DNA from: Megaustenia siamemsis
Taxonomy: Eukaryota; Mollusca; Gastropoda; Stylommatophora; Ariophantidae
Assembly: GCA_032433765.1 (NCBI GenBank)
Contig: JAVIAB010000092.1
Coordinates: forward strand, 63,116,493-63,180,492
Length of the DNA: 64,000 nucleotides
Direction: 5' to 3'
Part shown: positions 63,101 through 64,000 of the stretch, in pieces
Position numbering within the stretch: the stretch's first letter is position 1
How the letters are laid out: every line of letters starts with the position of its first letter
Position numbers and translations under genes: made by a program
The notes under the pieces: generated by a model
The model's database searches: none
Told to the model about the DNA's origin: nothing
The model's input: the letters and a program-made list of their open reading frames with translations, nothing else

Positions 63101-63859
63101 TGCCAACAGCTGTGTCTTAGTACTGAAGGGGAATTTCCTTCACTAATTTGCCTTGCACAGTTTGGTTGGCCAGTGAAAGCCATTGTCTGGAGTCTGTGCT
63201 GCTGTACACGAGCTGACCCATGAGCCATGTGTGGGCTAGATAAGAGTGGGGGAACCAAATAATGTGACTGCCTCTCACCGTGAGGCACTATCCCTATAGT
63301 TACTCCATTCACACGTGCACGCACACACACCCACACACTTTTTCCATGGTATTCTAAAAGCTGTTGGTATTTTACAGAAGTGCAACAAATAAAAATTTTT
63401 GGTGCAGTTAATTAGTCAGCATTTCCAAGTGGGAAAATGCATCTGACTGATGCTATGTACTTTATCTGTTTCTAGAAAAAAAGTATGTAAAAGTACATAC
63501 AAATGTGCAACTGGAAAATTGTTTTGAAAATTTATTTATATATACTATTTTAGTATTTAAAATTGAAATGTGCATGTAGCAAGATAACTTTTGAAAATTT
63601 AGCCTTCTTTAAAAAATATTTATGATGAAGTTAGCCCTGATTATTTGAGGTAGTGAAGATTCGACTTTATAAAATTATTTTGTAGGATGCAGTTGTTGGC
63701 TCAGCTGAGAGCTTCAGGATTCCTAAGAGCAAGAGGAGCTGGTGATATCCGAGATTTGAACACAAACTCAGACAACTGGGCATTAGTGAAGGCTTGTCTT
63801 GTTGCAGGAACATATCCAAATGTTATACAGAGAGATAGGACTAACTTTCTGTGTACAGT
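23613..63859 (+). CDS. YTHDC2: YTHDC2, 3'-5' DExH RNA helicase / m6A reader (5' two thirds, 23 exons)
   Basis: Cytoplasmic RNA helicase of the DEAH/RHA group that in animals binds m6A RNA, associates with MEIOC and XRN1 and drives the mitosis-to-meiosis switch in germ cells (family knowledge). Visible here: R3H domain (exons 1-2, RAYIH), Walker [11 protein letters not shown] (exon 4), TQPRR (Ia, exon 5), TTGVLLR (Ib, exon 6), DEVH box (II) and SAT (III) in exon 7, ankyrin-type insertion between the RecA lobes (exon 12), TNIAETS (V, exon 16), QRKGRAGR (VI, split across exons 17/18), then winged-helix/HA2 and the start of the OB fold (exons 19-23). The ankyrin insertion inside the helicase core is diagnostic of YTHDC2. 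The start ATG at 23613 follows an in-frame TAA at 23607. About 955 codons are in the window; the YTH domain lies beyond the edge. Exons 14 and 15 do not join in phase. Confidence 0.96.
23830..24140 (-). repeat. Unclassified degenerate repeat in intron 1
   Basis: Locally GC-richer than the intron around it, with SINE-body-like strings (CCAGTCGACCCAGCTGGTAAATAAAATGGGCACC, in part). No tRNA-like promoter, tail or duplication found. Possibly an old SINE; low certainty. Confidence 0.3.
24845..25040 (-). mobile_element. Old SINE-1-like copy in intron 1
   Basis: On the minus strand GGATCCAGGTTCAATTCC (24989-25006) is a B box preceded by GGTTAGTGCTCTGGC (A-box-like). The body retains GGTACC, ATTTTTTTCTGAGAAACATGG and a CCTTTACT end. 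Diverged from the young SINE-1 copies. Confidence 0.65.
25382..25475 (+). CDS. YTHDC2: YTHDC2 exon 2 (R3H domain)
   Basis: Encodes [20 protein letters not shown]; the R-x3-H of the nucleic-acid-binding R3H motif is the RAYIH within it. Acceptor TTCACTTCAG, donor GG/GTATGT; phase 1 in, phase 2 out. Confidence 0.95.
25662..26133 (+). mobile_element. LINE-A, 5'-truncated copy in intron 2
   Basis: Target-site duplication AGCTCCAGG at 25653-25661 and 26134-26142. Contains the post-RT region ([15 protein letters not shown], with shifts), [32 protein letters not shown] and the CTCGATGATGATG 3' tail. Same strand as the host gene. Non-coding remnant. Confidence 0.93.
26248..26438 (+). CDS. YTHDC2: YTHDC2 exon 3
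   Basis: Encodes [20 protein letters not shown] through [16 protein letters not shown]. Links the R3H domain to the helicase core. Ends NTNE plus one base at the GTATGT donor; phase 2 in, phase 1 out. Confidence 0.95.
26630..26763 (-). mobile_element. LINE-B 3'-end fragment in intron 3
   Basis: Only the last ~130 bp of LINE-B with a CATCATCATCATG tail at its plus-strand left end. Matches 31598-31735 (GGTATAGGTGATCATGTCC, ACAATCTTCTATCTACC). Severe 5' truncation is usual for LINE insertions. Confidence 0.9.
28064..28257 (+). CDS. YTHDC2: YTHDC2 exon 4 (Walker A)
   Basis: Encodes [19 protein letters not shown] ... [18 protein letters not shown] ... [25 protein letters not shown] is helicase motif I, binding the nucleotide phosphates. 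Ends exactly at the Gln with CAG/GTATAT, phase 0. Confidence 0.97.
28258..29821. other. YTHDC2 intron 4
   Basis: No repeat family recognised with confidence. AT-rich throughout, with a near-palindromic TATATATATCA around 29280. No second gene. Confidence 0.4.
29822..29988 (+). CDS. YTHDC2: YTHDC2 exon 5 (motif Ia)
   Basis: [19 protein letters not shown], then [20 protein letters not shown] and [17 protein letters not shown] is motif Ia and GYQIR is the conserved DEAH-helicase block after it. Donor AA/GTAAGT, phase 2 out. Confidence 0.97.
30054..30959 (-). mobile_element. LINE-A copy in intron 5, RT active site deleted
   Basis: TSD TAGTTAAACT at 30044-30053 and 30960-30969. Minus strand. It retains RT fingers/palm ([52 protein letters not shown]) and the C-terminal region ([13 protein letters not shown]). 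At about 30500 the two parts are joined directly, removing roughly 425 bp that in the 1497-3319 copy contain YADD and the thumb. 3' tail CATCATCATCGAG. Confidence 0.93.
31129..31231 (+). CDS. YTHDC2: YTHDC2 exon 6 (motif Ib)
   Basis: [20 protein letters not shown] and [15 protein letters not shown] is the conserved T-x-G-x-L-L-R block contacting RNA. Ends in phase 0 immediately before the DEVH box of exon 7. Confidence 0.96.
31598..32559 (-). mobile_element. LINE-B, young 5'-truncated copy in intron 6
   Basis: Perfect 13-bp TSD TAATTGTGTCACT (31585-31597, 32560-32572). On the minus strand one uninterrupted frame of about 320 codons runs from the RT palm ([39 protein letters not shown] with intact YADD) through the thumb ([15 protein letters not shown]), the SESW block and the C-terminal [15 protein letters not shown] / [12 protein letters not shown] region to a stop before the (CAT)n tail. 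No internal stop codons, so this is the best reference for the family, but it lacks endonuclease and RT N-terminus and cannot move itself. Confidence 0.95.
32629..33031 (-). mobile_element. LINE-D copy in intron 6
   Basis: TSD TTAAAAAAAT (32619-32628, 33032-33041). On the + strand it begins CTATCTATCTATTGACC, the reverse complement of the GATA-type tail, followed by the GCCG/CGGC hairpin region. The GTTGGACATGTGATGAGAAG-type coding block is near 32925. Opposite to the host gene. Confidence 0.93.
34028..34184 (+). CDS. YTHDC2: YTHDC2 exon 7 (motifs II and III)
   Basis: Begins [24 protein letters not shown] is the Walker B/DExH box with RD following. Then [20 protein letters not shown], where SAT is motif III coupling ATP hydrolysis to unwinding. 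Donor TGTG/GTTAGT. Confidence 0.97.
35123..35177 (+). CDS. YTHDC2: YTHDC2 exon 8
   Basis: Short exon (55 bp) encoding [18 protein letters not shown] plus two bases of a Trp codon. Corresponds to the P-G-R-x-(Y/F)-P-V linker into the second lobe; here the usual Arg is replaced by Asn (PGN). Donor TG/GTATGT. Confidence 0.93.
36035..36427 (+). mobile_element. LINE-D copy in intron 8
   Basis: Matches other LINE-D 3' ends from TACTTGGTATAGCATGG to GGCTCGAAAGGTCAATAGATAG. Internal small deletions. Left edge approximate. Confidence 0.85.
36569..36621 (+). CDS. YTHDC2: YTHDC2 exon 9 (53-bp exon)
   Basis: Completes W and encodes [17 protein letters not shown], matching the Y-x-N-K-x-M basic segment of YTHDC2. 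Preceded by a strong poly-T tract and TTTAAG acceptor; donor AAAT/GTAAGC. Both flanking introns contain LINE-D copies. Confidence 0.9.
36840..37150 (+). mobile_element. LINE-D copy in intron 9
   Basis: TSD ATTATGTTTTAT (36828-36839, 37151-37162). One open frame covers the C-terminal block ([44 protein letters not shown]). The 3' UTR has GGGCCGGCTACGGCTCGAAAGG and a (GATA)n tail. A clean reference for the family's 3' end. Confidence 0.95.
37371..37489 (+). CDS. YTHDC2: YTHDC2 exon 10
   Basis: [17 protein letters not shown] then an acidic stretch [15 protein letters not shown]. Low-conservation linker before the ankyrin insertion. Phase 0 at GAG/GTAATC. Confidence 0.9.
38519..38654 (+). CDS. 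YTHDC2: YTHDC2 exon 11
   Basis: [20 protein letters not shown], then [19 protein letters not shown]. Matches the LEPWxxxEMD...xxW block upstream of the ankyrin repeats. Donor AGTG/GTAAGA, phase 1 out. Confidence 0.95.
39332..39487. repeat. 39-bp tandem repeat, four copies, in intron 11
   Basis: The unit starts CTTGTGATGT and contains TTTCTTGCATCACA; starts at 39332, 39371, 39410 and 39449. Copies differ at several positions. No known function. Confidence 0.9.
40220..40385 (+). mobile_element. SINE-3 with LINE-D-type 3' tail, 31 bp upstream of exon 12
   Basis: TSD ATGCATTAATA (40209-40219, 40386-40396). The body (AGCTGTCATTGTAAAAAG ... GCACGCAAGGTTTCTG) is shared with 44837-45064. The last ~45 bp, GCCCTATGTGCCGTCTTCGGCTC then AAAAGGACAATAGATAGATAGA, mirrors the LINE-D 3' end. 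No ORF. No A/B box is obvious in this shortened copy. Confidence 0.88.
40417..40609 (+). CDS. YTHDC2: YTHDC2 exon 12 (ankyrin repeats)
   Basis: [60 protein letters not shown]. Two ankyrin units with the TPLM.A...G...VV..LL..GA pattern, inserted in the helicase core as in vertebrate YTHDC2. Acceptor TTTTTAG lies only 20 bp right of a SINE target-site duplication. Confidence 0.97.
41165..41705. repeat. 27-bp minisatellite, about 20 copies, in intron 12
   Basis: The unit is about TTGCAGTACTGGTGTTCATC plus AGCTCCA. The left half mostly has GTACATCAGCTCTA variants and the right half GTTCATCAGCTCCA, so higher-order homogenisation is visible. Because 27 is a multiple of 3, several frames on both strands stay open for about 190 codons; these are not genes. 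Confidence 0.96.
41750..41904 (+). mobile_element. LINE-D 3' end in intron 12
   Basis: TSD ATAGCACATA (41740-41749, 41905-41914). Only the last 155 bp: [10 protein letters not shown] coding end, then ATGGGCCGGTTACGGCTCG and a GATA tail. It sits just right of the minisatellite. Confidence 0.93.
41915..44119. other. Rest of YTHDC2 intron 12
   Basis: 42000-43650 is relatively pyrimidine-rich (many CTAACT, TTCTCC strings, similar in texture to 15700-16650) but I could not align it to any element. No gene. Confidence 0.4.
44120..44286 (+). CDS. YTHDC2: YTHDC2 exon 13
   Basis: [54 protein letters not shown]. The [15 protein letters not shown] signature is characteristic of YTHDC2. Donor GAAG/GTAAAT. 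Confidence 0.97.
44556..44643 (+). CDS. YTHDC2: YTHDC2 exon 14
   Basis: [20 protein letters not shown] then DDRRFQQG; the [11 protein letters not shown] block opens the second RecA lobe. Ends GGGGAG/GTAAGT with two bases of a codon (phase 2), which does not match the phase-0 start of exon 15. Confidence 0.95.
44704..45203 (-). mobile_element. SINE-1 in intron 14, carrying a nested SINE-3
   Basis: TSD ATTTTTGCTCAGTA (44690-44703) and ATTTTTGCTTAGTA (45204-45217), one mismatch. Minus strand; tRNA head at the right (GATAGCTCAGTGGTTAGTG; GGGTTCGATCCC), 3' end at the left (CGCCACTTGTCGTGACTGGGG). Interrupted at 44837-45064 by SINE-3. Confidence 0.92.
44837..45064 (-). mobile_element. SINE-3 nested in SINE-1
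   Basis: Flanked by CCCATGCTGCTTT (44824-44836) and CCCATGCCGCTTT (45065-45077), one mismatch, contiguous in other SINE-1 copies. Longest SINE-3 here (228 bp). On the minus strand: GGCATGTCGTAAGAGGCGAC, AAGTATTGTTATGGAAACAG, then GTACCGTCTTCGGCTC and CAATAGATAGATAG at the 3' end. Confidence 0.93.
45380..45565 (-). mobile_element. LINE-A 3' part (left half of a split copy)
   Basis: Minus strand, from TGAGTGCTATCTCTGCATCG (3' end) to TTACTTTTAGTAGG, where it is cut by LINE-C. Continues at 45983. Confidence 0.9.
45566..45982 (+). mobile_element. LINE-C, 5'-truncated copy inserted in LINE-A
   Basis: + strand frame of about 112 codons: [73 protein letters not shown], then a (GATGAT)n tail at 45964-45982. 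Related to but distinct from LINE-B. Endonuclease and RT missing. Confidence 0.92.
45983..46075 (-). mobile_element. LINE-A (right half of the split copy)
   Basis: AGGCTGCGTTGTATTTTAAC to AGTTCTCCTTTC aligns with 1692-1790 of the long LINE-A, completing the copy begun at 45380. Confidence 0.88.
46078..46290 (+). mobile_element. LINE RT fingers fragment
   Basis: + strand [51 protein letters not shown] motifs 1-A of a jockey-type LINE (motif A Asp present in FIDYKTVFD). Ends abruptly; 46290-46760 contains a 36-bp block (CTTGGAATATAAGGAAACTG) also at 19623-19660 in element X. Confidence 0.75.
46829..47830 (-). mobile_element. Endonuclease-bearing LINE remnant, RT body deleted
   Basis: Minus strand, in order: APE endonuclease piece ([33 protein letters not shown], then after a frameshift [11 protein letters not shown]) at 47800-47420, a linker ([23 protein letters not shown]) at 47256-47050, and an RT thumb piece ([20 protein letters not shown]) at 46980-46900. 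The RT fingers and palm between linker and thumb are missing. The Asp of GDLN (usually GDFN) is kept. Confidence 0.85.
48072..48330 (-). mobile_element. SINE-1 copy in intron 14
   Basis: Minus strand; B box CGATCCTGATCGACGG region and A box AGCTCATTAGTTAGTGAAC at the right, 3' end CACTTGGCATGATGAGGCTC at the left. A possible 7-bp TSD TTGTTAG (48065-48071, 48331-48337). Confidence 0.88.
48610..48945 (+). mobile_element. Degenerate LINE RT fragment
   Basis: + strand [22 protein letters not shown] motif C with YADD changed to YAND; further + strand strings ([19 protein letters not shown]) fit the thumb approach with stops. Very decayed. Confidence 0.6.
49684..50236 (+). mobile_element. LINE-D, longest copy, in intron 14
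   Basis: TSD TAGATAAGTATA (49672-49683, 50237-50248). Encodes the RT C-terminal region [39 protein letters not shown], then a stop and decayed GHVM block, and the GGGCCGGCCACACCTCAAAAGG 3' UTR with a GATA tail. Its right end lies about 40 bp from exon 15. Confidence 0.93.
50289..50375 (+). CDS. YTHDC2: YTHDC2 exon 15
   Basis: [19 protein letters not shown] and [10 protein letters not shown]: the LHS...SDQ..VF block of the second RecA lobe. Open from the first base of the exon only in phase 0 (the required phase-1-in reading meets TGA at once), while exon 14 leaves two bases. Donor ATT/GTAAGT. Confidence 0.93.
51056..51500 (-). mobile_element. Element X fragment with long CT / CCCT tract
   Basis: 51164-51500 matches the left part of element X at 19041-19339 (for example GTTAAAACGTTGCACTGTG, GGTTTACGAGCACCATCTGC). 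It is preceded by about 68 nt of (TC)n and (CCCT)n at 51056-51163. On the minus strand this is a (GGGA)n(GA)n tail. It keeps ACTAGAGGTGACT unbroken at 51488-51500, the site into which SINE-2 inserted in the other copy. Confidence 0.88.
51501..52079. repeat. ~40-bp satellite, about 14 diverged copies
   Basis: Unit approximately AAGATATGAGATATGACTAA followed by CACAGACATGCACACACA. Unit length varies between about 33 and 42 bp. Begins directly at the end of the element X fragment. Frames open on the minus strand are repeat artefacts. Confidence 0.92.
52144..53101 (-). pseudogene. Multiple-EGF / lectin-like receptor gene, 3' exon, frameshifted
   Basis: Antisense exon inside YTHDC2 intron 15. After a TACATTGGCAG acceptor the minus strand reads [42 protein letters not shown], resembling the start of an F5/8C-type or fucolectin-like domain. 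The frame is then shifted at a (CA)10 run (52949-52968) into [20 protein letters not shown] and [21 protein letters not shown], completing that domain. Next are Cys-rich EGF-like repeats ([29 protein letters not shown]) and a tandem ~29-residue duplicated repeat ([20 protein letters not shown] / [20 protein letters not shown]) in which the second copy loses one Cys. A GTATGT donor follows at 52143. The family (MEGF/scavenger-receptor-F-like) is extracellular. Probably a pseudogene; if the run length is an assembly error it could be functional. Confidence 0.75.
53102..54955. other. Intron between the antisense EGF-gene exons
   Basis: Contains a 78-bp tandem duplication (CTGAGACACTCTCTGATGCC at 53943 and 54021) and CT-rich microsatellites at 54860-54940. 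53200-53560 is GC-richer than average. No further exon recognised. Confidence 0.5.
54956..55386 (-). pseudogene. Multiple-EGF / lectin-like receptor gene, upstream exon with in-frame stop
   Basis: After an ATTTGTGCAG acceptor the minus strand encodes [20 protein letters not shown] and TGICPN, an EGF-like unit, then [13 protein letters not shown] followed by TAG (55235-55237). The same frame continues past the stop with [37 protein letters not shown] and [18 protein letters not shown], a galactose-binding-like beta-sandwich region common in gastropod MEGF-like proteins. The frame then enters a (GA)n microsatellite. The right edge is set by the acceptor; the left edge is uncertain because no good donor is seen. 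Confidence 0.7.
55751..55831 (+). CDS. YTHDC2: YTHDC2 exon 16 (motif V)
   Basis: [20 protein letters not shown] then [16 protein letters not shown] is helicase motif V. Phase 0 at both ends; acceptor TTCTTCTACAG, donor GAG/GTAGAT. Confidence 0.97.
56080..56270 (-). mobile_element. Old SINE-like repeat in intron 16
   Basis: Contains GAGAAAATCTCTGGTACC (compare SINE-1 AGAAAAAAATCCGGTACC) and a decayed tRNA-like right part (minus GAGCAGTTAGGGC; CAGGTTCACC). Likely an old relative of SINE-1. Confidence 0.5.
56849..56956 (+). other. Candidate cryptic / alternative terminal exon in intron 16
   Basis: After an AACCAATTGCAG acceptor, a 35-codon frame ([35 protein letters not shown]) ends in TAG. 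It would follow exon 16 in phase 0 and truncate the helicase before motif VI. It reads more like protein than the surrounding intron but I do not recognise it; it may be a fragment of another sequence. Confidence 0.3.
57044..57126 (+). CDS. YTHDC2: YTHDC2 exon 17 (motif VI, first half)
   Basis: [20 protein letters not shown] then SALQRKG plus two bases. QRKGR begins motif VI, whose Arg fingers contact ATP. Donor GGGGAG/GTTTGT. Confidence 0.97.
57605..57862 (-). mobile_element. SINE-1 copy in intron 17
   Basis: TSD TTTTCTTTCTTA (57593-57604, 57863-57874). Full-length minus-strand copy: head GATAGCTCAGTGGTTAGTGA and GGTTCGGTCCC at the right, hairpin CGCCACTTGGCATGACGGG at the left. Confidence 0.94.
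57875..59262. other. Rest of YTHDC2 intron 17
   Basis: 58220-58440 holds several purine/poly-A runs and a GGGGGGAGGGGGGGGGG tract (58414-58430). No gene or element recognised. Confidence 0.45.
59263..59368 (+). CDS. YTHDC2: YTHDC2 exon 18 (motif VI, second half)
   Basis: [20 protein letters not shown] then [15 protein letters not shown]. Joins exon 17 to give QRKGRAGR. Phase 0 out at CAG/GTACAT. Confidence 0.97.
59455..59570 (+). mobile_element. SINE-2 relic in intron 18
   Basis: CTTAGTACCTCTGAAGACAAAG ... ACACGCAAAATTCAGTTCC (in parts) matches the body of SINE-2 at 19430-19530. No head or tail left. Confidence 0.65.
59749..59868 (+). CDS. YTHDC2: YTHDC2 exon 19 (winged-helix region)
   Basis: [20 protein letters not shown] and [17 protein letters not shown]. 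The A.S..P.LI..A..LL-type block of the DEAH winged-helix domain. Phase 0 both ends. Confidence 0.97.
60039..60645 (+). mobile_element. LINE-A copy in intron 19
   Basis: TSD ATTAGATTAATA (60027-60038, 60646-60657). Starts in the RT thumb ([17 protein letters not shown]) and runs through [30 protein letters not shown] and a CTCGATGATG tail. Same strand as YTHDC2; frameshifted. Confidence 0.94.
61081..61246 (+). CDS. YTHDC2: YTHDC2 exon 20 (HA2 / ratchet region)
   Basis: [50 protein letters not shown]. The LT.LG..LA.LP..P.LGK.....V..CLDP...I...LS block defines the HA2 domain. Donor CCAT/GTATGT. Confidence 0.98.
61660..61766 (+). CDS. YTHDC2: YTHDC2 exon 21
   Basis: [20 protein letters not shown] then [12 protein letters not shown]. 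The SDH...L.AF.. block of HA2. Donor CAG/GTATGA, phase 0. Confidence 0.97.
62369..62463 (+). CDS. YTHDC2: YTHDC2 exon 22
   Basis: [20 protein letters not shown] and [11 protein letters not shown]. The W......FC..NF.S..TM block typical of DEAH helicases. Donor TTAG/GTATGG, phase 2 out. Acceptor is TTTCTCAAG. Confidence 0.97.
62500..62705 (-). mobile_element. Old tRNA-type SINE in intron 22
   Basis: Minus strand: GGTGGCACTGTGGTTAATGC (A-box-like) and CATGTTCAAATGCC (B-box-like) at the right; CCCAGCCTAATTATTTGAGTACTAG and AAGTGGCCACTCCACC (in part) to the left. Diverged, no TSD found. Confidence 0.5.
62706..63685. other. Rest of YTHDC2 intron 22
   Basis: 63040-63340 is GC-richer, with an open minus-strand frame of 98 codons that shows no domain I recognise; it may be an unidentified repeat. 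CA-rich run at 63315-63336. Confidence 0.4.
63686..63859 (+). CDS. YTHDC2: YTHDC2 exon 23 (OB-fold start), last exon in window
   Basis: [54 protein letters not shown]. The QL...L...GF and N.W..VKA.L.AG.YPN blocks lead into the OB fold. Donor ACAGT/GTAAGT. The remaining exons, including YTH, are right of the window. Confidence 0.97.
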
Positions 63860-64000
63860 GTAAGTTTATTATTACATTCATTGTGTGTAAAAATGTATCA
63901 AGCAGCTTTATAACTTGTCTTGCCATGAACAAAACTATGAAAGTAATTAAGACTAGCCGTTTATCATCATTATTTTTTGTTTGTTTTGTCTGTCCTCTTA

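Noticed and set aside
63040..63336. 98-codon minus-strand ORF as a gene
   Set aside because: No recognisable domain, no splice context and located in an intron; may be an unidentified repeat.

Overview
This is a eukaryotic, intron-rich, AT-rich window, most likely from a mollusc and probably a gastropod. That reading is an inference from three things: a metazoan YTHDC2 gene, an antisense EGF-repeat/lectin-like gene of the type abundant in gastropods, and a dense mix of APE-type LINEs and tRNA-derived SINEs. There is no bacterial or organellar signature, no rRNA gene and no convincing functional tRNA gene.

The one clearly functional gene is YTHDC2 (3'-5' DExH-box RNA helicase and m6A reader) on the + strand. 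It starts at 23613 and runs off the right edge. I could place 23 coding exons (about 955 codons): the R3H domain (exons 1-2), the helicase core with motifs I, Ia, Ib, II, III, V and VI, the ankyrin insertion (exon 12), the winged-helix/HA2 region (exons 19-23) and the start of the OB fold. The rest of the OB fold and the YTH domain lie beyond 64000. Splice phases chain correctly everywhere except between exons 14 and 15, where one base (or a 3n+1 microexon) is missing.

Positions 1-23600 hold no host gene I can support. They contain mobile-element debris: LINE-A (1497-3319), LINE-D (4380-5312), a Tigger/pogo transposase fragment (about 7166-7400), a LINE with an RNase H domain (8531-11065), SINEs, a hAT remnant (about 13115-13550), tandem repeats, and a four-layer nest at 18315-20810 (LINE-B host, palindromic 129-bp insert, ~1-kb element, SINE) in which each insertion keeps its target-site duplication.

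From 23600 to 64000 the YTHDC2 introns are filled with the same families. At least ten insertions have recognisable target-site duplications, so boundaries can be given to the base. Intron 15 also carries, on the opposite strand, two exons of a multiple-EGF/lectin-like gene (52144-55386) broken by an in-frame stop and a CA-repeat frameshift, a long CT/CCCT tract and a ~40-bp satellite.

Family labels (LINE-A to -D, SINE-1 to -3, element X) are local names used only here; I could not search a repeat library. No radically new system is evident. The most interesting signals are the shared 3' hairpin/tail of SINE-3 and LINE-D, the nested stack with an unoccupied paralogous target site, the exon 14/15 phase gap, a possible truncating exon at 56849-56956, and the antisense EGF gene.
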